From Hartmannibacter diazotrophicus (GTDB lineage Bacteria; Pseudomonadota; Alphaproteobacteria; Rhizobiales; Pleomorphomonadaceae), in the NCBI RefSeq assembly GCF_900231165.1, contig NZ_LT960614.1, forward strand, positions 990,550 to 1,054,549: 64,000 nucleotides of DNA. Reading direction: 5' to 3'. Position 1 is the stretch's first letter. Every line of letters starts with the position of its first letter. Both the position numbers and the translations under genes were made by a program. The notes under the pieces are model-generated. The model had not been told where the DNA came from, ran no database searches, and was given only the letters and a program-made list of their open reading frames with translations. Shown here piece after piece: positions 51,823 through 60,933 of this stretch.

Positions 51823-52261
51823 CCGTTAGGTCCGAAATCTCAGACCGGTAAATCCATCGATCGCCCTTCTTCGAAATCAGGTGATCTTTCGTATGCAGCG
51901 CCCACAATGTGCCGCGCACGCTATTGTATTTCGCTCCGGTCTGCTCCGTGATTTCGGAGACCGTCAGACCATCGCGAGATTTTTTCAGAACGCTGATAAT
52001 GGCGGGCTTTACCGTCCCCGGCGTAGCCCTATCATCATCAGACTTCTCCGCTGTTGACCAGAGTGACATTGTCGAGCTGACTGATGACGGCATGAAATTC
52101 CGGTCGGGCATGTTCAGCGCAGATGCTACAGATGACAAAAGGGATTGCACCGCGTCAGCGCGCCCCTGTTCATAACCTGCCTTGTACGCACGCTCAACCG
52201 CCAACCGCATTTCTGCAGCAGCGACTTCGATGAATGATTCAGTGTCCAGCTTGTTGTTCAT
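51818..52261 (-). CDS. Orphan winged-helix DNA-binding protein
   Basis: 147 residues of lower GC than its neighbours. An N-terminal helix (IEVAAAEMRLAVERAYKAGYEQGRADAVQSLLSSVASAL) is probably for oligomerisation. A linker follows, then a C-terminal winged helix: VKPAIISVLKKSRDGLTVSEITEQTGAKYNSVRGTLWALHTKDHLISKKGDRWIYR. The family is not recognised; such proteins are typical of phage and plasmid remnants. A good promoter lies so close (52268-52296) that the mRNA would be almost leaderless. The stop codon is inside a 13-bp hairpin. Confidence 0.65.
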   Translation of the reverse strand: MNNKLDTESFIEVAAAEMRLAVERAYKAGYEQGRADAVQSLLSSVASALNMPDRNFMPSSVSSTMSLWSTAEKSDDDRATPGTVKPAIISVLKKSRDGLTVSEITEQTGAKYNSVRGTLWALHTKDHLISKKGDRWIYRSEISDLTE

Positions 52262-52267
52262 GACGGT

Positions 52268-52296
52268 CGTATACGCCTGTCTGACAAGCCATGCAA
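52268..52296 (-). promoter_or_regulatory. Promoter of the winged-helix gene, leaderless arrangement
   Basis: On the minus strand, TTGCAT (52291-52296) and TATACG (52268-52273) are 17 bp apart, and the ATG begins 6 nt after the -10 box. A short TGTC-A-GACA palindrome lies in the spacer. Confidence 0.55.
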
Positions 52297-52421
52297 TAGG
52301 CTTGCGACATTTGTGTGATATTTCTTTGGCGCGCCGCTTGTTATATCATTTCGAATGGCATTTGGGGTGGAAACACAATGTGCAACGGTTTCCTTCCAAA
52401 AGCCTCTGGAGTGGCCCCCTT

Positions 52422-54026
52422 TCACTCCGCCTCAGTCACGCGGCCGTCCACATAGGGCTGGTAAGGCGCGTTCGCGCCGGTCATGTACTCAATCACGACA
52501 TTTTCGAGGTTCGGTCCGAAGTCATAGGCATTCTGGGCGTCGGTCGCGAACACCGAATAGCCGTCGCCGCCCCGGCGCATGTAGTCGTTGGTGACGACGA
52601 GATAGGTCTTGTCCGGATCGATCGGCGCCCAGCCGTCGCCATCCTTCACCTCGACGCTCTTGATGCGGCCCTCATTGGGCTTGGCCGCCTTGGTCCAGGT
52701 GTATTTGAGGCCGGCGACCTGCGGGAAGCGGCCGGCGCCCTCCTCGACCTGTGAGACGCCATTCTCCAGCGCCGCGACGATGCCCTTGCCGGTGAGCTGG
52801 AAGGTCGCCACCGTGTTCTGGAACGGCAGGACGGTGAGGATCTCGCCCATCGTGACGGGGCCTTCATCGATGGAGGCCCTGAGGCCGCCGCCGTTCTGGA
52901 TCGCGATCGTCACGCCCTGGCTCGCCGTATGGGCGAGCATCGCGTCGGCGACGAGATTGCCCATCTCGCATTCCTTGGCGCGGCAGGTGTCGCGATTGCC
53001 GTCGATGGGCGCGGCCGTGTCGGCTACGACCTCGGCGCGGATTTCCTCCAGCGGTCCGGCGAGTTCATGGACGCGCGCCTTGATCGTCGCATCCTCGGCG
53101 ACGGCGTTGTCCATGATGATCGGTGCGCCGACAGCGTCGATGACCTTGCCGTCGTCGTCGAAGGTGACCTTCAGTTCGCCGAGGAACTTGCCGTAGGAGG
53201 CGGCCTGCACGATCGGCACCCGCGTTCCGTCCGGCGCATCGACCCAGGTCGGGTAGGGGCCTTCGGCCTTGTCGTCCGTGCTGGAAAGATAGGTGTGGCT
53301 GTGGCCGCCGACGATCACGTCGATGCCGTCGACGCTGGCGGCGATGCGCTGGTCGACCTTGTAGCCCGAGTGGCTGAGGACGATGATCTTGTTGACGCCC
53401 TCGGCCTGCAGCTTGGCGATCTCGCGCTTCAGCGCCGGCTCCGGGTCGGTGAAGGTGATGTTCTTGCCGGGGCTTGAAAGCTCGACCGCATCGCGCGGGG
53501 TAAGCCCGATGAGGCCGATCTTCTGGCCGTCCTTCTCGATGATCGTCGAGGGCTTCAGGACGTCGGCGAGTGTCGGCTCCTTCGAGACGTCGGCATTGGA
53601 CAAAAGGATCGGGAACTTGATCGCGTCCATGAAGCCGCGCAGCACTTCGGGGCCGTCGTCGAATTCGTGGTTGCCGACGGTCATGGCGTCATAGCCGAGC
53701 GTGTTCATCAGCTCGGCCGCGGCCTTGCCCTTGTAGTAGGTATAGAAGAGCGAGCCTTGGAACTGGTCGCCGCCATCGACGAGAAGGGAATTGGGGTCGG
53801 CCGCCCGGCGCTCCTTGATCGCCGTGTCGAGGCGGGCCGAGCCGCCGAAGCACTTGCCCTCGGCGGTGTCCTTCTCGCCGCAGGTCGAGTCGTATTTGTT
53901 GATCGGCTCGATGCGGCTGTGGAAGTCGTTCGTATGCAGGATGGTCAGCGTGTAGTCGGCGAACGCCGGAGCACTCATGCCGGCAAGAAGGGCGATGGCG
54001 GCAGCGCCGAGAAGAAGCCTTTTCAT
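52422..54026 (-). CDS. Periplasmic 5'-nucleotidase / metallophosphatase (UshA-like)
   Basis: 534 residues. The signal peptide MKRLLLGAAAIALLAGMSAPAFA is cleaved after about residue 23. The metallophosphatase domain has the metal ligands TILHTNDFHSR, VDGGDQFQG, TVGNHEFD and VLSHSGYKVDQ with GGHSHT. The C-terminal nucleotide-binding domain has IQNGGGLRASIDEGPVTMGEI and VTNDYMRRGGDGYSVF. It dephosphorylates extracellular nucleotides. Two cysteine pairs are possible disulphides. The ATG at 54026 follows AGGTGGG. A dyad lies upstream at 54084-54109. Confidence 0.9.
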   Translation of the reverse strand: MKRLLLGAAAIALLAGMSAPAFADYTLTILHTNDFHSRIEPINKYDSTCGEKDTAEGKCFGGSARLDTAIKERRAADPNSLLVDGGDQFQGSLFYTYYKGKAAAELMNTLGYDAMTVGNHEFDDGPEVLRGFMDAIKFPILLSNADVSKEPTLADVLKPSTIIEKDGQKIGLIGLTPRDAVELSSPGKNITFTDPEPALKREIAKLQAEGVNKIIVLSHSGYKVDQRIAASVDGIDVIVGGHSHTYLSSTDDKAEGPYPTWVDAPDGTRVPIVQAASYGKFLGELKVTFDDDGKVIDAVGAPIIMDNAVAEDATIKARVHELAGPLEEIRAEVVADTAAPIDGNRDTCRAKECEMGNLVADAMLAHTASQGVTIAIQNGGGLRASIDEGPVTMGEILTVLPFQNTVATFQLTGKGIVAALENGVSQVEEGAGRFPQVAGLKYTWTKAAKPNEGRIKSVEVKDGDGWAPIDPDKTYLVVTNDYMRRGGDGYSVFATDAQNAYDFGPNLENVVIEYMTGANAPYQPYVDGRVTEAE

Positions 54027-54083
54027 GTGACCCACCTGTCGAAAATGTTGCGTCCGGAAAAACGGCGCAAGCGTTGGTTTCGC

Positions 54084-54109
54084 CCGATCGATTTAGCCCG
54101 GTCGATCGG
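54084..54109. promoter_or_regulatory. Dyad between the LysR and 5'-nucleotidase genes
   Basis: CCGATCGA (54084-54091) and TCGATCGG (54102-54109) form a perfect 8-bp inverted repeat with a 10-nt spacer. It may be a LysR terminator or an operator of the nucleotidase gene. Confidence 0.35.
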
Positions 54110-54217
54110 CTTTACGGTCATCGCATGAGTGTGATGCCAGCCCATCCTGACGGCAAGATGAAACTTTGGCGTTCTTGACCGTTCGGAAAAACAAATTCTG
54201 TGCAGCTGTGGAGATCG

Positions 54218-55132
54218 TCAGTCGGGCGACGAGAGCTTCAGGATTGACAGGCTCTCCTCCAGTTCCCGCCGCATCCAGGCCTTGAAGGCCTCGACCTTCG
54301 CGCTGCGCCGCGTCTCGGGCGCCGTCACGAAATAATAGCCGAAGCCTGTTCTGGCAGCCGCCGGAAAGGGCACCGCGAGGCAACCGGTCGCGACCGCATC
54401 GATGACGAGCGTCTGCCAGCCGAGCATCACCCCTTCGCCGGAGATGACGGCATCGAGGCAGAGCGAGGCCTCGCTGAAAACATGACGCACGCTCGGGGCA
54501 GGGCGGTCGCCAAGGCCGGCCTCCCTCATCCACGTGCCCCAGTCGAACATCGCGTTGCCGTCGACGATAGCCGGCAGGGTGAGAAGGTCGGATGGCGTCT
54601 TGATCCGGTCGAGAAGGCCGGGTGCGCAGACGGGAAAGACGAGCTGCTCCAGAAAGAACTCCGCCCGTACGTTCGGCCAGGAGCCGGGGCCGATGCGGAT
54701 GCACAGATCGACGTCCGAATGGGAGGGATCGACGAGACGGGCGCTGGCGTCGAGCCTCAGGCTGATATCCGGGTGCTGGCGGGTGAAGCGGTCGAGCCGG
54801 GGCAGTAGCCAGCGCGAGGCAAGGATCGGTGCGATCGAGATGGTGAGGATGTTCGAATCCGTCCGCCTTGCCGCCGAAACGACGCCGGCAAGGTCTCCGA
54901 AGCCGTTCGAAAGCCGCGCCAGCAACGGGCGGGCCGCCTCGGTCGGCTCCATGCCGCGCGGCGTTCGCTCGAAGAAGGTCAGGCCGAGCTGCCGCTCTGC
55001 CTTGATCACCTGCTGGCTGACGGCGCCGACGGAGACGCCGAGTTCGTCGGCGGCCGCCGGCAGCGAGCCGAGTCGCCCGACGGCCTCCAGCGCCCGAAGC
55101 CCTGTCAGATGAACCTGGTTGAGATCACGCAT
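54218..55132 (-). CDS. LysR-family regulator, GcvA-like
   Basis: 304 residues. Winged helix: LTGLRALEAVGRLGSLPAAADELGVSVGAVSQQVIKAERQLGLTFFERTPRGMEPTEA. The opening LTGLRALEAVGR and the effector domain motif ASRWLLPRLDRFTRQHPDISLRL resemble the GcvA group. The target is not known; it is divergent from a small DUF1127-like gene 99 bp away, a common pairing in alphaproteobacteria, which may be its target. Confidence 0.88.
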   Translation of the reverse strand: MRDLNQVHLTGLRALEAVGRLGSLPAAADELGVSVGAVSQQVIKAERQLGLTFFERTPRGMEPTEAARPLLARLSNGFGDLAGVVSAARRTDSNILTISIAPILASRWLLPRLDRFTRQHPDISLRLDASARLVDPSHSDVDLCIRIGPGSWPNVRAEFFLEQLVFPVCAPGLLDRIKTPSDLLTLPAIVDGNAMFDWGTWMREAGLGDRPAPSVRHVFSEASLCLDAVISGEGVMLGWQTLVIDAVATGCLAVPFPAAARTGFGYYFVTAPETRRSAKVEAFKAWMRRELEESLSILKLSSPD

Positions 55133-55231
55133 ATAGATTTTCTACAGGCAAGGCGGAACATTCTCAATTGTGCCGGACCGCCGCAGACGCAAAATAGGCT
55201 GCTTCCTGAAGAACGATTTGGAGGAAGTCGA

Positions 55232-55483
55232 ATGCCTGTCAAGAAATTCTGGAGATGGCTGCAACGCGGGACCGCAAGACCGGCGTGGCATAGCCTCGAC
55301 CCGATGAACCACCCGGACGTCTTGCGGATGAGCGAGCGCGAGCTCGCCGACCTGCCGATGGACCCGTGGAGTTGTCCGGACGTCTCGCTGGTCGGAGCCG
55401 GGGTGTCGCCACGAAACATCCGATCGGCCACCTCGCCGGGCCGCTGCCTGGCGATCGCCACGAAAAAAGCCGCCGGAGCCTGA
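55232..55483 (+). CDS. Small DUF1127-like protein
   Basis: 83 residues. The centre MSERELADLPMDPW recalls the DUF1127/YjiS motif (LSDRELADIGLSRSDI), preceded by an Arg/Trp-rich start VKKFWRWLQRG. The match is weak. AGGAAG precedes the ATG at 55232. It is divergent from the GcvA-like regulator. Its last codons form the left arm of a terminator hairpin. Confidence 0.5.
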   Translation: MPVKKFWRWLQRGTARPAWHSLDPMNHPDVLRMSERELADLPMDPWSCPDVSLVGAGVSPRNIRSATSPGRCLAIATKKAAGA

Positions 55484-55498
55484 AGCGCCGGCGGCTTT
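55466..55498. terminator. Bidirectional terminator between small ORF and chemoreceptor gene
   Basis: AAAGCCGCCGG (55466-55476) pairs over 11 bp with CCGGCGGCTTT (55488-55498) around an 11-nt loop. A-rich and T-rich flanks suit termination in both directions. The small gene's stop codon lies in the loop. Confidence 0.8.
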
Positions 55499-55526
55499 CT
55501 TGTTCCCGGGATCAGCGGAGTGCGCG

Positions 55527-57914
55527 TCAGGCCGCAAGCACGTTGGCGATGAAGCGCTCGACGGACTGCTTGAGATTGGCGGCCTGTTCGTTGACGTCGC
55601 GCGAGACCTCGAGCACCTGCGCGGCCGATTGCGTCGTTTCGCCGACGACACGGGACAGCGCCCCGGTCTCGTGCACGGCGCGCTCGGTGCCGGCGGCGGC
55701 CCGCTGCGCATTCTCCGAGATTTCGCTGGTCGCATTGCCCTGCTCGATGATCGAGTGGGCGATTGCGCCTGTGGAGCTGTCCACTTCGCCCATCGTCGCC
55801 GTGATCTCCCGGATCGCGCTGACCGCTTCGGAGGTCGACTGCTGGATCGCATGGATCTGCGCGGCGATCTCCTCGGTCGCCTTGCCGGTCTGGTTGGCGA
55901 GCGACTTCACCTCAGAGGCGACGACGGCAAAGCCCTTGCCCGCTTCGCCGGCCCGCGCCGCCTCGATGGTCGCGTTGAGGGCGAGAAGGTTGGTCTGCTC
56001 GGCAATCGCCTGGATCAGCGAGACGACGTCCCCGATGCGCGTGGCCGCTTCCGCAAGACCGGCGATCTTGTCGTTGGTGATCTGCGCATTGCGGCTCGCC
56101 GCATCCACCGTCTTGGTGGCAATCTCCACCTGCCGGCTGATCTCGGCGATGCTGGCGGCCATTTCCTCTGCTGCTGCAGCGACGGTCTGGACGCTGGAGG
56201 AGGCATCGTCCGAGGCGTTGGTGGCCACGCCGGTGCGCTGCACGGCCTCTTCGGCGATGTTGTTGAGGTCGCGCGCGGTGGTTTCCATCTGGTTGGCGTT
56301 GGAGCTGACCGCGCTCACAAGCTCCTCGATCTCGCCCCGGAAGTCGGCGATGAGGGCATCGACCCGCTGCTGGCGGGTGGCGCGGGCGGCCTGCTCGCGC
56401 TCGGTCGCCTCGGCGAGATGGAGCCGCTCGACGGCGTTGTCGCGGAAAACGCGCACGGCGGCCAGCATGCCGCCGATCTCGTCACGGCGTTCGCTGGTGT
56501 TGATGTCGATGTCCGTGTCGCCGTCGGCCAGTCGCCGCATCGCGCCGGTGAGGCCGGAGATCGGACCGGCGATGATGCGGGTCAGCGCGAAGGCGATGGC
56601 ACAGGCAAGCACCAGTGCGCCGACAACGGTCGCCATCATGGTCCAGGTGCTCGACGTCTGGCTCGTGCTGGCCGATTGGACGCGCCGCGCGACGACCTGC
56701 TCGATCGCGGTCACGGCGGCGTCCGCCTGCTGGCGAGCCTCCGTCCTCGCGGCCACAAAGGCATTGGTCGCGGTCACCAGCGCGTCGAAGCTCGCCTGGG
56801 TTTCGGCGATGGTCGAGGTCGGGTCGGCAACGCCGGTGTCGGCGACGGCCTTCGTCATGATGCCGAGCTCGGCGAAGCGGTCGGCGACGGCCTTGGCGGC
56901 CTCTTCGCCGGGGGTCAGGCGATAGCTCAGCACTTCCGCATTGAAGGCGGCGACCGACTTGCCGAAGGCGCGCGCGGATTCCGCGCCGGCGATCGCAACG
57001 GTCTTCTGGGCCGTGTTGTCGGCAACGGCGCGGTTGCCGTCGATCAGGGCCTGGTTCAACGCGCCGCGAACGCTATCGGCAAGCGTCACCATCTCGCCGA
57101 GGGCCTTCAACGCGTCAGATCGCTTCTCGGCAATTACCTTCATGTCGTAGGATTCGTTGATCGCCCGGATGATGCCGACGATCTCCGTGAGTTTTTCCGC
57201 GAGCTTCCGGCTCGCCTCGCTCGCTTCGGGAACGAGAGGACTGGCGGCAAGATCCTTCACCGGCGTCTTCATGTTCGCGATGGTCTGGCGTGCGGCGGAG
57301 AAGTCCTTGGCGTCGGTCGTCACCACATAGGTCGTCAGCTGCAGGCTGGTCCTCAGCGCATCGGCCTGAATGGTGCCGGCAATCGTATTGAGCCTCCGGA
57401 TCGCTTCCAGATTCGCAAGGATCATGTCGCTGCTGCGGTCGATGTCGGACGCCTTGGCGCCGAGAACGGCGGCGACCTTCACCGACATCTTGTTGAGGGC
57501 CTTCATCGTCTCGGCGATCTTGGCGGAGGAGTCGGTGATCTGTGCCGACGTCTGCTCCAGAGCGCCAAGCGCCGAACCGAACTGGTCGATCGCGTCGTAG
57601 GAATTGGCCAGTTCAGGCTCGGACCGGTCGCCGAGCGCGGCCAGCTTGTCGCTGATCTTCGCCAGTTCCTCGCGCGCCTGCTCGGTGATGGCCGGATCGT
57701 TCACTTCGAGGAAGCGGTTGACGGCCCCGCCCGCACTGTTGACACCGGCCAGCACCGAGGCTGACTGCGATGTCATGTCGACCGCCCTGCCGAGGCTGCG
57801 GATGCCGGTCAGGCCGACACCACCGACGACCGCCGCGATCAGGGTGACGGCGACCACGCCCGCGCCAATCTTGACCGCGATCGAGCGATTGTTGGCAAAA
57901 GACTTCAAACTCAT
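55527..57914 (-). CDS. Methyl-accepting chemotaxis protein (membrane, HAMP)
   Basis: 795 residues. A first membrane helix ([22 protein letters not shown], about 14-36) and a second ([20 protein letters not shown], about 430) bound a long helical periplasmic sensor domain of some 390 residues. HAMP follows, then the signalling hairpin with its tip [42 protein letters not shown]. The ligand is unknown. The ATG at 57914 has GAGG 7 nt upstream. A near-consensus CtrA-like site lies 87 bp upstream. Confidence 0.9.
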   Translation of the reverse strand: MSLKSFANNRSIAVKIGAGVVAVTLIAAVVGGVGLTGIRSLGRAVDMTSQSASVLAGVNSAGGAVNRFLEVNDPAITEQAREELAKISDKLAALGDRSEPELANSYDAIDQFGSALGALEQTSAQITDSSAKIAETMKALNKMSVKVAAVLGAKASDIDRSSDMILANLEAIRRLNTIAGTIQADALRTSLQLTTYVVTTDAKDFSAARQTIANMKTPVKDLAASPLVPEASEASRKLAEKLTEIVGIIRAINESYDMKVIAEKRSDALKALGEMVTLADSVRGALNQALIDGNRAVADNTAQKTVAIAGAESARAFGKSVAAFNAEVLSYRLTPGEEAAKAVADRFAELGIMTKAVADTGVADPTSTIAETQASFDALVTATNAFVAARTEARQQADAAVTAIEQVVARRVQSASTSQTSSTWTMMATVVGALVLACAIAFALTRIIAGPISGLTGAMRRLADGDTDIDINTSERRDEIGGMLAAVRVFRDNAVERLHLAEATEREQAARATRQQRVDALIADFRGEIEELVSAVSSNANQMETTARDLNNIAEEAVQRTGVATNASDDASSSVQTVAAAAEEMAASIAEISRQVEIATKTVDAASRNAQITNDKIAGLAEAATRIGDVVSLIQAIAEQTNLLALNATIEAARAGEAGKGFAVVASEVKSLANQTGKATEEIAAQIHAIQQSTSEAVSAIREITATMGEVDSSTGAIAHSIIEQGNATSEISENAQRAAAGTERAVHETGALSRVVGETTQSAAQVLEVSRDVNEQAANLKQSVERFIANVLAA

Positions 57915-58000
57915 GAGGGCCTCGAAGCAGTTCCGTGACGGAAACGGGAAAGAGGCTTCCAAGATTAGGCCGCAATTCGGACTAAACGATTAATCCGGCG

Positions 58001-58015
58001 GTAAGGGTAAATTAA
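58001..58015 (-). promoter_or_regulatory. Near-match to CtrA site upstream of the chemoreceptor
   Basis: On the minus strand TTAA-TTTACCC-TTAC matches TTAA-N7-TTAA at 7 of 8 positions, 87 bp upstream of the chemoreceptor start, in an AT-rich promoter stretch. Confidence 0.35.
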
Positions 58016-58099
58016 CGCCCGCAAACACGGGCCTGCGACCCGATGGCTTGCTTGCGGAAATCTTGCACGCCTGTCGGCGGGTGCCCAGGTCCGGGCTCG

Positions 58100-60808
58100 C
58101 TAAGGGGTAAGGTCCAGAACGACTTCCATGATGTCCGGCGCGTCGACCTCCGGCTTGGCGGCAAATCCCAGCTCGCGGCACATGCCAAGCATCGTCGTGT
58201 TCTCGCGCAGCACCTCGCCGCGGATGCGCCGGTAACCCTCTTTCTGGGCAAAGCCGATGATCTGCTGCATCAGCCGCCAGCCAAGCCCTTCGCCCTTGAG
58301 GTCCGAGCGCACGGCGATGGCGTATTCGCCGGTCACGCCATCCGGGTCGCCATGCAGCCGCACGGCGCCCAGCATGTTGCCGGTCTCTTCCTCGATGGCG
58401 ATGAAGGCCATGGCGCGGGCGTAGTCGATCTGCGTCAGACGCGCGATGAAGGCGTGCCCGAATTCCTTGACTTGGCTGAAGAAGCGCAGCCGCATGTCCT
58501 CCGGCGTCATCCGGGCGAAGAAGGGCGGATAGAGCACTTCGTCCTCGGGCCGGAGCGGCCGCAGGAAAACCTTGATCCCGCTCTTGAGAACAAGATGGCT
58601 CTCCCATTCGCTGGGATAGGGGCGGATGGCGAGGCGAGGATGTCCGGCAAGCCGCGCGTCATGCACGATGGCGGGGCGCGTGTCGGCGTTCACCGAGACT
58701 CGTGCGTCGACGATGGTGATCGCCTCCGAATCGGCGATCACGGGGTTGAGGTCGATCTCGCGAATTTCCGGATTTTCAGCCACGAGTTGGGAGAGCTTGA
58801 CGAGGAGGACGGCGAGGGCCTGCCGGTCGACAGGCTTGCGGTCGCGATATCCCGCAATCTGGCGCGAGACGCGCGTTCGCCCGATGAGGTCCAGAGCGAG
58901 GTTGATGTCCAGCGGCACCAGCGCCAGCGCCTTGTCGTTGATGACCTCGACCGCCGTGCCTCCACGCCCGAAGACGAGCACCGGGCCGAAGGTGGCATCG
59001 TCGGCAACGCCCGCGATCAGTTCGACCGCCTTGGGCGCGAAGACCATCGGATGCAGCGATATGCCGTCGATCCGTGCTTCGGGCCGCAACTCTCGGGCAC
59101 GCTTGATGATCCGCCGCATCGCCTGGATCACGTCGTCGTTGGTGTGCAGGTTCAGTTCCACGCCGCCGACGTCGGATTTGTGCAGGATATCCGGCGAGGC
59201 GATCTTGGCGACGACAGCCTGATAGTCCTTGAACAGCTTTTCGGCGGCATCGACGGCCTCGAAGGCGTTCGCGCAGGCAATCGCCGGAACGATCGGCAGG
59301 CCGTAGGCCGTCAGAAGGTCCGTCACCTCCAGCGCGGTCAGCCAGTCGCGGCCATCGTCGAGGGCATTGTGGATGGCGGCCTTGGCGGCCGCGTGATCGG
59401 GCGAGAAATCGGCCAGAAGGTCCGGCGGGGTCGCGGTCAATGCCTCCTGCGCGTCGGTATAGCGCACGAGTTGCATGATGCCCTCGATGGCACGGCTGGG
59501 CGAACCGAGGCAGGGGATACCAGCCTTGGCGAAGAGGGCCGGCGAGCCGTCGTCGGAACCGAGCCATGCCGCCATCACCGGCTTCTTGCGGCTGTGTCCG
59601 CGGTTGTAGGCCGTAGTCGCCTCGATGACCGCTTCGGCGGCCTCGCGTGAGGAGGCAAGCGCGGTCGGGCAGTTCATCGCCACGATGGCATCGACGCCCT
59701 TGTCGGCCAGAAGCTGCTCCATGGCGACGCGGTAACGTTCCGGGTTGGCGTCGCCGATAATGTCGACCGGATTGCCGTGCGACCAGGTTTCGGGCAGCGT
59801 GGCATTGAGGGCCTCGAGCGTTTCGGGCAGCAGATCGGCAAGCGTGCCGCCGAGTTCCACGAGCGTATCGACGCCCATGACGCCGGCACCGCCGCCGTTG
59901 GTCAGGATGCCGATGCGCCGGCCCGAAAGCTTGGGCACGTGGCTGAGTGTTTCGGCCGCGGAGAAGAGCTCGTCCAGCGTCTTGACGCGCAACAGTCCCG
60001 CGCGCCGGAAGGCCGCGTCGTAGACCGCGTCGACGCCGGCAAGGGCGCCTGTGTGGGAGGCCGCCGCCTTGGCGGCCGCCTGGCTGCGCCCGGCCTTGAT
60101 GACGACCACCGGCTTCATGCGCGCCGCAGCCCGCGCCGCCGACATGAAGGCGCGCGCATCGCGGACGGACTCCACATAGAGCAGGATCGCCCGCGTGCTG
60201 CTGTCGAGGGCGAAATGATCGAGGAGGTCGGCGAACCCGACATCCATCGCGTCGCCGATGGAGACGAGGCCGGAAAATCCGACGTCGTTGTCCTCGGCCC
60301 AGTCGAGGACGCTGGTCAGCATCGCGCCCGATTGCGAAATGAGGGCGAGATCGCCGGGCATGCCCGGACGTTGGGCGAAGCTCGCATTGAGCTTGTGACC
60401 CGGAACGGAGATGCCGATGCAGTTGGGGCCGACGATGCGCATCCTGTGGCGCCGGGCGCACTCCAGCACGGCGTCTCCGATCGAGCCCTCGCCCTTGCCG
60501 AGACCAGCCGTGATGACCACCGCGCCGCGGGCGCCTCGCTTGCCGAGCGCCTCGATGCAATCGAGGACCGCCGCAGGCGGCACCGCCACGACGCCGAGAT
60601 CCGGGTCGGCCGGAAGATCGGCGATGCTGCGATGGACCGGATGGCCGCCGATCTCGCCGCCCTTCGGATTGACGAGGAAGACCTTGTCACGGTCTCCCGC
60701 CAGAAGATTGGCCGCGATCACGCCGCCGACGCTGGCGGCCTTGCGGCTGGCGCCGACGAGCACGACGGATCGCGGCGAGAAGAAGACATCGACAGGTCCA
60801 AAAGGCAT
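58100..60808 (-). CDS. pat: Protein lysine acetyltransferase Pat (acyl-CoA synthetase/GNAT fusion)
   Basis: 902 residues. The N-terminal two thirds are an NDP-forming acyl-CoA synthetase-like part: a CoA-binding Rossmann domain (PRSVVLVGASRKAASVGGVIAANLLAG), a ligase domain with GNPVDIIGDANPERY, and an ATP-grasp domain (VVAKIASPDILHKSDVGGVELNL). The C-terminal about 170 residues are a GNAT domain with the acetyl-CoA loop VRSDLKGEGLGWRLMQQIIGFA. This is the Pat/YfiQ architecture (about 886 residues in enteric bacteria), which acetylates acetyl-CoA synthetase and other proteins. It lies 125 bp downstream of usp on the same strand. Confidence 0.88.
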   Translation of the reverse strand: MPFGPVDVFFSPRSVVLVGASRKAASVGGVIAANLLAGDRDKVFLVNPKGGEIGGHPVHRSIADLPADPDLGVVAVPPAAVLDCIEALGKRGARGAVVITAGLGKGEGSIGDAVLECARRHRMRIVGPNCIGISVPGHKLNASFAQRPGMPGDLALISQSGAMLTSVLDWAEDNDVGFSGLVSIGDAMDVGFADLLDHFALDSSTRAILLYVESVRDARAFMSAARAAARMKPVVVIKAGRSQAAAKAAASHTGALAGVDAVYDAAFRRAGLLRVKTLDELFSAAETLSHVPKLSGRRIGILTNGGGAGVMGVDTLVELGGTLADLLPETLEALNATLPETWSHGNPVDIIGDANPERYRVAMEQLLADKGVDAIVAMNCPTALASSREAAEAVIEATTAYNRGHSRKKPVMAAWLGSDDGSPALFAKAGIPCLGSPSRAIEGIMQLVRYTDAQEALTATPPDLLADFSPDHAAAKAAIHNALDDGRDWLTALEVTDLLTAYGLPIVPAIACANAFEAVDAAEKLFKDYQAVVAKIASPDILHKSDVGGVELNLHTNDDVIQAMRRIIKRARELRPEARIDGISLHPMVFAPKAVELIAGVADDATFGPVLVFGRGGTAVEVINDKALALVPLDINLALDLIGRTRVSRQIAGYRDRKPVDRQALAVLLVKLSQLVAENPEIREIDLNPVIADSEAITIVDARVSVNADTRPAIVHDARLAGHPRLAIRPYPSEWESHLVLKSGIKVFLRPLRPEDEVLYPPFFARMTPEDMRLRFFSQVKEFGHAFIARLTQIDYARAMAFIAIEEETGNMLGAVRLHGDPDGVTGEYAIAVRSDLKGEGLGWRLMQQIIGFAQKEGYRRIRGEVLRENTTMLGMCRELGFAAKPEVDAPDIMEVVLDLTP

Positions 60809-60933
60809 GGCGTCGTCGGCTCCGTGATGGGGATGCGGAGGTGTGGAACCCGATGCGGACGACCCGCAGTTTGCCTGATTCCCTTGACGGGGGAACGACG
60901 TCCATTCGTTGAACGGCGTCGCTCCCGCTGTCG

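Noticed and set aside
55500-57764. 754-codon plus-strand frame opposite the chemoreceptor
   Set aside because: Antisense shadow of a protein with a perfect MCP signalling tip.
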